Shown piece after piece: positions 56,901 to 64,000 of a stretch of DNA of 64,000 bases (its first letter is position 1; the number at the start of each line of letters is the position of its first letter). Made by a program: the position numbers and the translations under genes. The DNA comes from Hoyosella altamirensis (lineage in GTDB: Bacteria > Actinomycetota > Actinomycetes > Mycobacteriales > Mycobacteriaceae): NCBI RefSeq assembly GCF_014191505.1, contig NZ_JACHWS010000001.1:62001-126000 (forward strand). The letters run 5' to 3'. Under the pieces are notes generated by a model. That model saw nothing but the letters and a program-made list of their open reading frames with translations. It was not told the origin of the DNA and did no database searches.

Positions 56901-57245
56901 ACGGCACGTACCCCAGTGAGTGCAACTGCCGCTCTTGACCACGCTCAATTAGCTACGTATCAAGTTGCGGCGGCATCCGGCTTGATCGACGGGGAGCCTG
57001 CGACCGAGCCCGGCGGCGCGCGGCTCGTGTTCGTCGCGAAGCCGCACAAAAACACCGGTGCCGCCGAGCGGAGTCAGCCAGCACTGACCCCGGAACAGGT
57101 TCAGCACTGGATTACGCTGATTCGCGACGCTGCGAAGGCAACCCGGGGACCGTCATTCGAGGCTCGTATCAATGACGGCTGTAGCCACTGTCCCGTTCGC
57201 TCCAGCTGCCCCGCCCAGGATGTGGGAAGGCAGGTGACCCAATAA
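53910..57245 (+). CDS. adnA: AdnA, UvrD-like helicase/nuclease subunit with 4Fe-4S motif
   Basis: A 1111-residue subunit of the mycobacterial AdnAB end-resection motor. Helicase motifs: I GGPGTGKTAYI (near residue 70), II VDDAQHLDPQ, III GDSDQSVFRFRGAEPAF, IV EENHRSAP and V/VI TLLSAHAAAGNEWDVVAVAG and FLVACSRARRQL. The C-terminal RecB-type nuclease (from about residue 970) has GRIDRLEHDN, VDVKTART and QLATYQVAA. A Cys cluster C866, C1091, C1094 and C1100 (CPLRWLL; CSHCPVRSSC) should hold 4Fe-4S. In studied mycobacteria AdnA is the non-leading motor but its nuclease cuts. The start ATG 53910 lacks a strong ribosome site and could lie elsewhere. adnB overlaps its stop. Confidence 0.93.
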   Translation: MTARRGLTDDVRVRLVGAEAPKQRVRTWSGAAASLLDRVASGDVPRATSSNPVPSGWAPVQLLGGPGTGKTAYIADLAVAMMAAGVDPESILVLTHSRAASTSMREVITSALLAEGGNAPQATREPLVRTVHSYAFAVLRLQAAQYGNPPPRLITSSEQDAVFREMLRGDIEDGADYWPAELRPALGLAGFASELRGLLRRSAERGLGPEDLVKLGRKHRKAEWVAAGRFAAVYEQSTLLRGSVGMEVPQATAPALDAAELVSSAVTALSIDPDLLQRERQRVRFLLVDDAQHLDPQAAWLIELLGTGTDLTVIAGDSDQSVFRFRGAEPAFLEQLADNETAARIVFEENHRSAPEIVGAVARVAAKLPGMQPQRKAFTVSPATGTGRALVRVLSTPAREAAAVADTLRRAHLHDGVPWSRMAVIVRSVPQLSAPLRRALLAAGVPVNTPVPELPLGRQRASRSLLLVLKAVAGPPDQNSSLTAEEVLELLAGPIGGADPLTLRRMRRGIRRAEVARGGDRESAEVLTRLICSPETSADSGILGALTPVEAAPIERLRKVLRRARKVRERHRGLEEVLWEVWRAAGRERQWVRQALRGGPAGVQADRDLDAVVALFDAAANYVDRLPAASIAGFADYISHQELPAEPVVGKVTHADSVTLLSAHAAAGNEWDVVAVAGVQEGVWPSLRGRGSVLNAGDIDDVLRRDMTGESATPVSRLAPLLADERKLFLVACSRARRQLLVTAAQSVSGQSELVPSRFIGELGLDATAGQEDDPRSERGEEPETVLALPALVAKLRAVVCSPCEPEGRKADAAVQLGRLAEAGVPGAHPQEWYGLRPITTDRAMWAAEDGPVRMSPSTVDQLSKCPLRWLLERHGGSDGNDTSAVKGVLVHTLTQAIAGNISDAQVREALVQAWDKVDLGSPWYARHERARIENMLSHFEEWLRSSRTELTEAGVEVAVDGVLADPSGEGPDVRLRGRIDRLEHDNEGRPVIVDVKTARTPVSATAALDHAQLATYQVAAASGLIDGEPATEPGGARLVFVAKPHKNTGAAERSQPALTPEQVQHWITLIRDAAKATRGPSFEARINDGCSHCPVRSSCPAQDVGRQVTQ

Positions 57246-60200
57246 TGAGTACGAATTCGGTGCGCAGCGGACGCCGCAGGAAGTCCTCTGGCGCCGACTT
57301 CTCCCGGCCCCGATTCACACCCTCCCAACTGGCTCAGTCGCTCGGGCAGCCGCTGCCGACTCCTGAACAGCAGGCGGTCATCACAGCTCCCGCTGGGCCG
57401 TTGCTCGTTGTGGCGGGCGCTGGCGCGGGAAAAACTGAAACGATGGCCACCCGCGTCGTGTGGCTGGTTGCCAATGACTTCGTCCACCCAGAAAAGGTTC
57501 TTGGGCTTACTTTTACGCGCAAGGCCGCGCACCAGCTCACGACGCGTATACGCAGCAGGCTGGCGCGGCTCGCTGGAACGCAGCTTCTACACAGTGCTGA
57601 TCCTTCGGGAGAGCTTCGTGCCCGCCTGAGTATGAGTGAGCCAGAGGTCAGCACTTATCACGCCTACGCTGGAAAGTTGCTGGCCGAACATGCATTGCGG
57701 CTGCCGATAGAGCCCTCCGCGACGCTCCTCAGCGAAACCCAGCTATGGCAGATCGCCCACCGTGTGGTCAGTACTTGGGATGGTGAGCTCGACCTCGAAC
57801 GAACACCCGCATCGGTTACGAGCGCGGTGCTGGCGCTCTCCGCAGCGCTCGATGAGCACATGATCGATATCGACGACCTTTCCTCCGCACACCTCGAACT
57901 AGAGAAGCTGGTGTACTACCTGCCTCCCGGACCGCGGCAGCGGCAGGAGCCTAACCAGCGCCTATTGTCACTGCTCGCGACCCAGCATCAGCGGTTGCAG
58001 TTGCTCCCGCTTGTGCAGCAGTTACGGTCAGTGCTGCGAGAAGAAGGTGCACTCGATTACGGCAGCCAGATGTCGCTCGCTGCCCGGCTGGCAGCTAATC
58101 ACCCTGAAGCGGGGCAGGGCGAGCGGGAGCGCTACCGTGCGGTGCTGCTCGACGAATACCAGGACACTGGGCACGCGCAGCGAATCCTCCTCGCCGGACT
58201 TTTCGGCAACGGCAGTGATCCAGCGCTCGCGGTCACCGCGGTGGGCGATCCAATCCAGTCGATCTACGGGTGGCGCGGCGCGTCCGCGGCCAACCTTCCA
58301 CGATTCGCGATGGACTTCCCATGCGGTGACGGTAGTCCTGCGCCGCGCCTCGAACTGCTAACGAGCTGGCGCAATCCAGTGACGGCACTTTCGATCGCGA
58401 ACAAGGTTTCGGAGCCGTTGCGGAGTCGTGGCGTGCCTGTCAGCACCCTCAAACCGCGGCCCGATGCAGCCGAAGGCGAGGTTCAGCTCGCGTTGTGCGG
58501 AGATGTCGCTGCCGAACGCAGATGGGTGGCACAGCAGATGTTGCTGGAGTACGACGCGGCGCGTGAGCGAGGGGAGCCGCCACCTACTGCGGCCGTTCTG
58601 GTGCGGCGCAACCGTGACGCCGCACCGCTCGCAGAGGCTATGCACGAATTAGGCATACCGGTGGAAGTGGTGGGGCTCGGCGGGCTGCTCGAGACACCCG
58701 AGGTGCAGGACCTGGTGGCAATGCTCCGCCTGATAGCCGACCCAATGGCGGGCACGGCGGCCGTGCGCGTGCTCACAGGAGCCCGCTGGAGGCTCGGGGC
58801 GGCAGACCTTGCTTCGCTGTGGCGGCGAGCGCGGGAACTCGCAATTGCCAGTGGTCAGAACCAGTCAGCGGTATCCACTCGTGAGGAACTCGATAATGCG
58901 CTCGATGACGCGATACCGGGCGAAGTCGCCGAGCAGCCGGGCATCTCTGATGCACTTGCAGATCCGGGCGCGGCGGACCGATACTCATCAGCGGGTTTCG
59001 CGCGGATCACTGAACTAGGTCGCGAACTAGCGGCACTTCGTGAGCGTTTGGGTCAGCCGCTCACGGAACTCGTCGCGGACGTGGAACGTACCGTCGCGCT
59101 GGGCATCGAAACTGAGGCGCGCGGTTTCTTCCTCGCCGAGAATGCACTTGGCGCCGGACGCGAGCACCTTGACGCATTCGCCGACGTTGTCGCTGGTTAC
59201 GCGCGCCACCCCGCAGCATCGCTGACGGGGCTGCTTGCCTTCCTCGACGCTGCCGCAGTGATCGAGAACGGCCTCGCACCGGGTGAAACACAGGTTGCAC
59301 CGGACCGAGTGCAGATACTCACCGTGCACTCAGCCAAAGGCCTCGAATGGGAGGTCGTCGCAATCCCGCACCTGGTCGAGGGAGTTTTCCCCTCGTCCAC
59401 TTCAGCGGAGACCTGGCTGACGTCCATTGGGCAGATTCCGTCAGCGCTCCGGGGCGATCGCCAAGAGGGGCCCGATGGGGAAGGCTCAGACGGTGTGCCG
59501 GTGCTGAAGCTCGAGAATCTGAACGACCGCAAGCAGCTCGAGGAAACGATAACTCGGCACCAGGATGCCTTCAAAGCTCGCGGGCTGGATGAAGAACGCC
59601 GTTTGCTCTACGTTGCGCTGACTAGGACGGAACGCGTGCTCTGCATCTCGGGCCACCAGTGGGGAGAGACGGGTGACAAGCCAAAAGGCCCGTCGTTGTT
59701 CCTTGAGGAGCTTCGTGACCTCGGCGAATCCGGGGGCATCTCGATCTGTGAATGGGCACAAACGCCAGGCCCGGGCGACGAAAACCCACTTACCACCACC
59801 ACGCGGATCGCCCAATGGCCCATCGATCCGCTGGGGCAACGGCGCGCAGACATCGAAGCTGGAGCGTCACTGGTGTTCACCGCGCTCAAGCGTCTTAACA
59901 GTAGCTCCGCGCACGAAGATGACGATCAGGCAGAAACCAGCGACGGAGCTGCATGGGCAGCCGATGTCGATGTCCTGCTCGCGGAGCGAGAGCGCCGGCG
60001 TACCAGCGAAGTGCTCGTAGAGATGCCCCAGCACCTTTCGGTGAGCAACCTTGTCGCCCTCGCTAGCGACCCTGCGGAACTTGCGTTGCGTTTACGCCGC
60101 CCGCTGCCGTTCCCGCCGAATCCGCTCGCGAGGCGCGGAACGGCTTTTCACGCCTGGCTAGAGCGCAGATATGGCGCAACACGTTTGCTTGACCTAGATG

Positions 60201-60679
60201 AGCTCCCCGGAGCCGCTGACACGGGTGCCAGCCCCGACGCTGACCTCGAGCAGCTGCAAGAAGCGTTTCTCGCTTCCGAATGGGCTCTCCGAAGTCCAGC
60301 AGAAGTCGAGGTGCCATTCGAGACGACAATCGGCGGCACAGTTTTGCGCGGGCGGATAGATGCTGTCTTCCGGGACGATGACGGCGGCTACAGCGTCGTT
60401 GACTGGAAAACGGGCGCTGAACCGGGGCCCTGTGATCGCACGGCTGTGAGTATGCAGCTGGCCGCGTACAGGATCGCGTGGGCTGACCTCATGACAGCGC
60501 GAGGGACTCCAGTCTCACTGGAGAAGGTGCGCGCGGCATTCCACTACGTCCGGTCCGGGAGAACCATTGCGCCGCAAGACCTTCCAGACAAGGATGGTCT
60601 TCGCACGCTGCTGGCGAACCCGGGTGACACGCACCATACCGACGGTGCCGGATCGAGCGAGCAGACGCGAGGCGATTAG
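57245..60679 (+). CDS. adnB: AdnB, lead helicase/nuclease subunit
   Basis: A 1144-residue UvrD/RecB-like protein, partner of AdnA. Helicase motifs: I VVAGAGAGKTETMATRVV, Ia GLTFTRKAAHQLTTRI, II VLLDEYQDTGHAQ, III VGDPIQSIYGWRGASAANL, IV LLTSWRNPVTA, V TVHSAKGLEWEVVAIPHLVE and VI LLYVALTRTERVL. The C-terminal nuclease has GTAFHAWLERR, GRIDAVFRDDDGGYSVVDWK and QLAAYRIAWADL. The motor is intact and is expected to lead along the 3'-tail. It overlaps the adnA stop (TAATG), so the heterodimer is made together. It corresponds to Rv3201c and repairs DNA double-strand ends. Confidence 0.94.
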   Translation: MSTNSVRSGRRRKSSGADFSRPRFTPSQLAQSLGQPLPTPEQQAVITAPAGPLLVVAGAGAGKTETMATRVVWLVANDFVHPEKVLGLTFTRKAAHQLTTRIRSRLARLAGTQLLHSADPSGELRARLSMSEPEVSTYHAYAGKLLAEHALRLPIEPSATLLSETQLWQIAHRVVSTWDGELDLERTPASVTSAVLALSAALDEHMIDIDDLSSAHLELEKLVYYLPPGPRQRQEPNQRLLSLLATQHQRLQLLPLVQQLRSVLREEGALDYGSQMSLAARLAANHPEAGQGERERYRAVLLDEYQDTGHAQRILLAGLFGNGSDPALAVTAVGDPIQSIYGWRGASAANLPRFAMDFPCGDGSPAPRLELLTSWRNPVTALSIANKVSEPLRSRGVPVSTLKPRPDAAEGEVQLALCGDVAAERRWVAQQMLLEYDAARERGEPPPTAAVLVRRNRDAAPLAEAMHELGIPVEVVGLGGLLETPEVQDLVAMLRLIADPMAGTAAVRVLTGARWRLGAADLASLWRRARELAIASGQNQSAVSTREELDNALDDAIPGEVAEQPGISDALADPGAADRYSSAGFARITELGRELAALRERLGQPLTELVADVERTVALGIETEARGFFLAENALGAGREHLDAFADVVAGYARHPAASLTGLLAFLDAAAVIENGLAPGETQVAPDRVQILTVHSAKGLEWEVVAIPHLVEGVFPSSTSAETWLTSIGQIPSALRGDRQEGPDGEGSDGVPVLKLENLNDRKQLEETITRHQDAFKARGLDEERRLLYVALTRTERVLCISGHQWGETGDKPKGPSLFLEELRDLGESGGISICEWAQTPGPGDENPLTTTTRIAQWPIDPLGQRRADIEAGASLVFTALKRLNSSSAHEDDDQAETSDGAAWAADVDVLLAERERRRTSEVLVEMPQHLSVSNLVALASDPAELALRLRRPLPFPPNPLARRGTAFHAWLERRYGATRLLDLDELPGAADTGASPDADLEQLQEAFLASEWALRSPAEVEVPFETTIGGTVLRGRIDAVFRDDDGGYSVVDWKTGAEPGPCDRTAVSMQLAAYRIAWADLMTARGTPVSLEKVRAAFHYVRSGRTIAPQDLPDKDGLRTLLANPGDTHHTDGAGSSEQTRGD

Positions 60680-60690
60680 GCTCGGACAAT

Positions 60691-61836
60691 ATGACGAGAA
60701 GAATCCTGCTCTTTGGCGCAACCGGATACACCGGGGGACTGGTCGCGCGAGCGCTTCTTGAACGCGGCGAAGTCCCTGTCCTCGTGGGACGTGACCGCGC
60801 GGCGCTCGACAGGCGTGCCGCGGAGATTCGCCCCTCGGACCCGCCGTACACGATGGTTCTCGACGTGCACGACGTCGGGACACTGCGCCGCACCATCTCG
60901 GCGGATGATGTCATCGTCACCACCGTCGGTCCATTCCACAGCCACGGCCGTACAGTGGCGGAAGCTGCCGCTGAAGCAGGTGCTTCTTACATCGACGCAG
61001 CCGGTGAACCTCCGTTCATCCGGTGGACGTTCGAGAAGCTCGGCACACGCGCGGCGAACCGTGGTGCGCGCATCCTGCCAGGCTTCGGCCACGAGTATGT
61101 GACGGGACAGCTCGCCGGAGCGTGGGCGCTGGAGCGTGCAGCCGAGATGGGGGTGCCACACCGTTTGGAGATCGGGTACTTCAGCACTGGCGGGTCGTTG
61201 TGTTCGCTGAGCCGTGGAACTATCGCATCCCTCGCTGGATCGAGCCTCGAACGCTCCTACACATACCGGAACGGAATCCGTGCGGAACGGCCCGGTGCGC
61301 GAAGCGGTTCATTCCGGATTGGTGGCCGCAAGTACTCGGGGTTCAGTCTTGGGACAACGGAACACCTGACGCTTCCGGAAGTGTCGCCGAGCCTGCAGGA
61401 ACTCGATGTGTACCTCGGCTGGTTCGGTAAAGCATCTCCGCTGCTTGCGAGCGCGAGTCTTGCGGGCCCACTGATCCGTCGACTGCCCGGAGCGAAACGC
61501 GTCGTTTCGACCGTCGGGGCGCGGCTGGGCGGATTTGGCAAGGATGGACCGGAATCGCATGAGCGTGACCGCTCAGGCGTGCTTGTCTCTGCACGCGTCT
61601 TTTCGAAGACGAAACACAAGTTGAGCGAAATTACGCTGGCAGGGCCAAACGGATACGAACTCACGGCATCGTTGATGGCATGGGCTGCAACTGTGGAGTC
61701 GCACGCCAGTACGCGTTCGGTGCACCGCAGGACCGGCGTGCTTGGCGCAATTCAGGCCTACGGCCTTGGTGTTGTGCGCGATACCTGTCTGCATCTCGGC
61801 GTACGGGAAGTAGAGCCGGCCGTCGTGTCGACATAG
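60691..61836 (+). CDS. Saccharopine dehydrogenase-like NAD(P)-binding oxidoreductase
   Basis: A 381-residue protein with an N-terminal Rossmann fold: RILLFGATGYTGGLVARALL (GxxGxxG), then DVIVTTVGPFHSHGRTVAEA and IDAAGEPPFIRWTFEKLG. The middle and end, including LPGFGHEYVTGQLAGAWALE and LTASLMAWAATVESH, follow the saccharopine dehydrogenase/trans-acting enoyl reductase layout. Mycobacterial relatives act in phthiocerol/phenolic lipid reduction; no such role is shown here. ATG 60691 lies 12 bases after the adnB stop, so it may be co-transcribed. It appears inserted between adnB and the ion-channel gene relative to M. tuberculosis. Substrate unknown. Confidence 0.78.
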   Translation: MTRRILLFGATGYTGGLVARALLERGEVPVLVGRDRAALDRRAAEIRPSDPPYTMVLDVHDVGTLRRTISADDVIVTTVGPFHSHGRTVAEAAAEAGASYIDAAGEPPFIRWTFEKLGTRAANRGARILPGFGHEYVTGQLAGAWALERAAEMGVPHRLEIGYFSTGGSLCSLSRGTIASLAGSSLERSYTYRNGIRAERPGARSGSFRIGGRKYSGFSLGTTEHLTLPEVSPSLQELDVYLGWFGKASPLLASASLAGPLIRRLPGAKRVVSTVGARLGGFGKDGPESHERDRSGVLVSARVFSKTKHKLSEITLAGPNGYELTASLMAWAATVESHASTRSVHRRTGVLGAIQAYGLGVVRDTCLHLGVREVEPAVVST

Positions 61837-61918
61837 CCGCTAAGGCCACTGCCCGACCTGTTGTTACGGCTCGGGCTCGGTACCCCGGACTTGTCAGCAC
61901 AATCCGGGTGCTGGCGAT

Positions 61919-63010
61919 ATGCTTCCGCGAGTGCGAAGTCTTGTGCGGAAGAGCAGGGCGCCCGCGGAATCGCTGACGGAGCGACCTCTGTACGCGCTGG
62001 TCGGCGTCGTCACGATGCCGAAGCTCAAGCGGAGTCCCGTTCAAGCGATAACGAGGCGCATCGCCGGGGCGATCGTGGCGCTAGTTCTGACGTCTACGCT
62101 CGTATATTTCGACCGGGACGGTTACAGCAATTCGACCGTCGAACCGCTGACCTACCTTGACTGCTTGTATTACGCCACGGTGAGCCTGTCCACGACGGGC
62201 TATGGCGATATCGCTCCGCTGACGCCTTTCGCGCGAGCTACCAACATTTTTGTCATCACGCCGCTCCGGGTGATGTTCTTTATCTTGCTCATCGGCACGA
62301 CGCTGGAAGTCCTCACGGAGACTTCGCGGCAAGCCTGGAGAATTCAGCGCTGGAGGCAGCAGGTGCGCAATCACACCATCGTTGTGGGTTACGGAACCAA
62401 AGGCCGCACCGCGGTTGACGCAATGATTGGAGACGGCGTGCGGCCGTCCGAAATCGTGGTGGTCGACACGGAACAATCTGTGCTCGACCACGCACAATCA
62501 CGTGGGCTCGTCACGGTTCACGGATCTGCGACACGTTCGGATGTTCTGAAACTGGCTGGGGCCCCGCACGCGGCAGCGATTGTCGTCGCGACCAATCGAG
62601 ACGACTCAGCTGTGCTGGCAACGCTGACGGCCCGCGAACTCGCACCTCGCGCGAAGATCGTCGCATCGATCAGAGAGGCGGAAAATACACACCTGCTCAA
62701 GCAGTCTGGAGCTGACTCAGTCGTCGTGTCCTCGGAAACTGCGGGACGCCTCCTCGGGATTGCGACAACAACCCCGAACGTCGTTGAAATGATTGAGGAT
62801 CTGCTGACGCCCGAAGTGGGTTTCGCGATTGCGGAACGACCTGTCTCCCGGGAAGAGGTCGGCGGCTCGCCTCGTCAGCTCCGCGATATCGTGCTGGGCG
62901 TGGTGCGGGCGGGCCGCTTGACCCGTGTGGATGACCCGTCCGTGGGTACTGTCGAAAAGAACGACCGGCTTCTCTATATCCGCCGCGCACACGATGACAG
63001 GCGACAGTGA
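61919..63010 (+). CDS. Potassium channel with TrkA-type NAD-binding domain
   Basis: A 363-residue channel with a two-helix pore and cytoplasmic RCK domain. After a basic lead, TM1 covers about residues 44-62 (GAIVALVLTSTLVYF). The pore filter reads STTGYGDIAPLTPFARATNI with TTGYGD, and TM2 follows near residues 110-130. The RCK domain has the dinucleotide motif IVVGYGTKGRTAVDAMIGDG and SRGLVTVHGSATRSDVLKLA. A TrkA-C-like end follows. It fits the Rv3200c position. The start could be ATG 61919 or ATG 62015; neither has a strong ribosome site. It conducts K+ and is likely gated by cytoplasmic nucleotide or ligand. Confidence 0.85.
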   Translation: MLPRVRSLVRKSRAPAESLTERPLYALVGVVTMPKLKRSPVQAITRRIAGAIVALVLTSTLVYFDRDGYSNSTVEPLTYLDCLYYATVSLSTTGYGDIAPLTPFARATNIFVITPLRVMFFILLIGTTLEVLTETSRQAWRIQRWRQQVRNHTIVVGYGTKGRTAVDAMIGDGVRPSEIVVVDTEQSVLDHAQSRGLVTVHGSATRSDVLKLAGAPHAAAIVVATNRDDSAVLATLTARELAPRAKIVASIREAENTHLLKQSGADSVVVSSETAGRLLGIATTTPNVVEMIEDLLTPEVGFAIAERPVSREEVGGSPRQLRDIVLGVVRAGRLTRVDDPSVGTVEKNDRLLYIRRAHDDRRQ

Positions 63011-63948
63011 TTAATGCATTCGAGCTGGCGAACACCCCGGCGCTTTCCAGGTCCGCGTTAGAACGCGCAGCGGAGCTCCGGAGCGCTCCAGATGTCCTCG
63101 GAGCAGGCTGGAAGCACGCAAAGGTGCTGTTGCTGAACGAGCAGAATCACGCGTTCGGTACTGCAACCCGGCTGCACCTTCTCGCAGGGCCTGCCGTAGC
63201 GGAGGCGCCACCATCGAACGCAATTCTTATTGCCATCGAGGGGGAAGAAGGATCCGGACGTCACGTCTGGGCGCTGCGCGGATCGCTGCCACCAGGCCAG
63301 GTTACGACGCTACGTGAGTCGGGCTCACTTCTCAGCCCCCGTGATGCTGGCCTTTTCACTACGGCTCAGGCAGTCCTGAACTGGCATGACGCGGCACGTT
63401 TCTGTGCTGTTTGTGGCGGCCCCACGGACGCTATCTCGGCGGGATGGGCGCGCCGATGCCGGTCGTGTGGCCGGGAAGACTATCCGCGAACCGACCCTGC
63501 GGTCATTTGCCTAGTGCATGACGGGGGAGACCGAGTACTGCTCGCGCGCCAGCCATCTTGGCCGTCGGGTCGATATTCGCTGCTAGCGGGCTTCGTCGAG
63601 GCAGGGGAATCCGCTGAGGCTTGCGTGCACCGCGAAATCGCCGAAGAAGTGGGCGTCGCGGTGCGCGACGTCCGTTACCTGGGCAGCCAGCCGTGGCCTT
63701 TTCCGCGGTCGCTGATGCTCGGCTACCACGCGCTTGCAGATCCGGCCGAGCCCATCACTCCCGAACCGGGGGAAATCGAGGAAGCGCGATGGTTCGGTCT
63801 CACCGAGGTCGAGTCCGCGGTGGCCGCCATGGCTGCTACCGCAACCCGCGGCGAATCCAGGACTGCGGCTACTGCGTTTACCCCTCCGGGGGCTGTCTCT
63901 ATTGCGCACGGCATTCTGACAGCGTGGGTACGGGCTCGGCGCGCGTGA
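63007..63948 (+). CDS. nudC: NADH pyrophosphatase NudC
   Basis: A 313-residue Nudix hydrolase cutting NADH to NMNH and AMP, and in E. coli also removing NAD caps from RNA. The zinc ribbon has Cys in CAVCGGP and CRSCGRED. The Nudix box is GFVEAGESAEACVHREIAEE, with VGVAVRDVRYLGSQPWPFPR following (the SQPWPFPxS family signature). GTG 63007 overlaps the channel gene stop by four bases. Length and zinc-binding region match Rv3199c. It converges with the mycoredoxin gene, with only two bases between stops. Confidence 0.94.
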   Translation: MINAFELANTPALSRSALERAAELRSAPDVLGAGWKHAKVLLLNEQNHAFGTATRLHLLAGPAVAEAPPSNAILIAIEGEEGSGRHVWALRGSLPPGQVTTLRESGSLLSPRDAGLFTTAQAVLNWHDAARFCAVCGGPTDAISAGWARRCRSCGREDYPRTDPAVICLVHDGGDRVLLARQPSWPSGRYSLLAGFVEAGESAEACVHREIAEEVGVAVRDVRYLGSQPWPFPRSLMLGYHALADPAEPITPEPGEIEEARWFGLTEVESAVAAMAATATRGESRTAATAFTPPGAVSIAHGILTAWVRARRA

Positions 63949-63950
63949 GT

Positions 63951-64000
63951 TCAGTTCGCCAGAATCTGCTTGACCTGCGCGAGTGACGGGTTGGTGGCGG
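63951..64000 (-). CDS. Mycoredoxin/glutaredoxin-like protein, C-terminal end (partial)
   Basis: A minus-strand frame entering from the window edge and stopping with TGA at 63953-63951. The last residues read ATNPSLAQVKQILAN, resembling the C-terminal TNPSxxEVKxxL of mycoredoxin-1 (Rv3198A). This position beside nudC supports it. The redox CxxC lies outside the window. Mycoredoxin-1 reduces mycothiol-mixed disulfides in Mycobacteriales. The identity is fairly likely but rests on a short segment. Confidence 0.7.
   Translation of the reverse strand, partial: ATNPSLAQVKQILAN

Overview
The window is chromosomal DNA from a mycolic-acid-type actinobacterium (order Mycobacteriales). It carries mtrA-mtrB-lpqB, whiB1, sigH-rshA, an AdnA/AdnB helicase-nuclease pair, a DesA3-type desaturase with its reductase, a Tgs3-like wax ester/diacylglycerol acyltransferase, and a mycoredoxin end. 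From memory, the gene order follows, in reverse, the M. tuberculosis block from about Rv3257c to Rv3198A. An alkB-rubA1-rubA2-rubB-tetR cluster points to an alkane-using environmental organism such as Hoyosella, Rhodococcus, Dietzia or Gordonia. The genus cannot be fixed from the sequence alone.

Layout. 1-2.7 kb: end of manB, a SIS/TobH-like protein and manA (mannose-phosphate metabolism for cell-wall glycans). 2.7-6.5 kb: alkane hydroxylase, two rubredoxins, rubredoxin reductase and a TetR regulator, with palindromes at both ends. 6.6-13.1 kb: ahcY-tmk-mtrA-mtrB-lpqB, five genes joined by 1-4 base overlaps or short gaps. 13.2-17.9 kb: a ComF-like protein, long hibernation factor and secA1, closed by a perfect 20-bp hairpin. 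18-23.5 kb: an Rv3235-family gene on the minus strand, then lipid genes: an acyltransferase with an altered active-site motif, a DUF6912 protein, the desaturase reductase and the DesA3 desaturase. The last two have related repeats in their promoters. 23.5-30.3 kb: rsgA/aroA (minus), SRAP protein, sigH-rshA with a consensus SigH promoter, a 24-residue ribosomal protein gene (bL37), biotinylated protein, PdtaS-type kinase and whiB1. 30.6-41.6 kb: lipid kinase, membrane protein, ParA-like ATPase, beta-propeller protein, RhlE-type helicase, MiaE-like ferritin-fold protein, DUF3107, TetR, DUF3152, MoeZ and a degenerate kinase-fold protein.

41.6-50.5 kb is a nitrogen cassette placed inside the conserved block: a GntR regulator, a CynX-type transporter, NarK, NirB, NirD, a HemD-like/winged-helix fusion and a sirohydrochlorin chelatase. 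Together these supply nitrite uptake, reduction to ammonium, and the siroheme NirB needs. A 22-bp imperfect hairpin lies between narK and nirB. 50.5-64 kb returns to the conserved block: an alkyltransferase-like protein, LipV, AdnA/AdnB, a TrkA-type channel, NudC and a mycoredoxin end. Two additions interrupt it: a stand-alone NRPS condensation protein (52.1-53.9 kb) that ends in what looks like a worn adenylation-domain stub, and a saccharopine-dehydrogenase-like oxidoreductase.

I saw no tRNA, rRNA, CRISPR array, insertion sequence or phage gene. The most unusual items are the stand-alone condensation protein and its leader region, the narK-nirB intergenic hairpin, the shared desaturase operator-like repeats, the acyltransferase with His-Glu in place of His-His, the Asn-less kinase-fold protein, and the palindromes around the alkane cluster.
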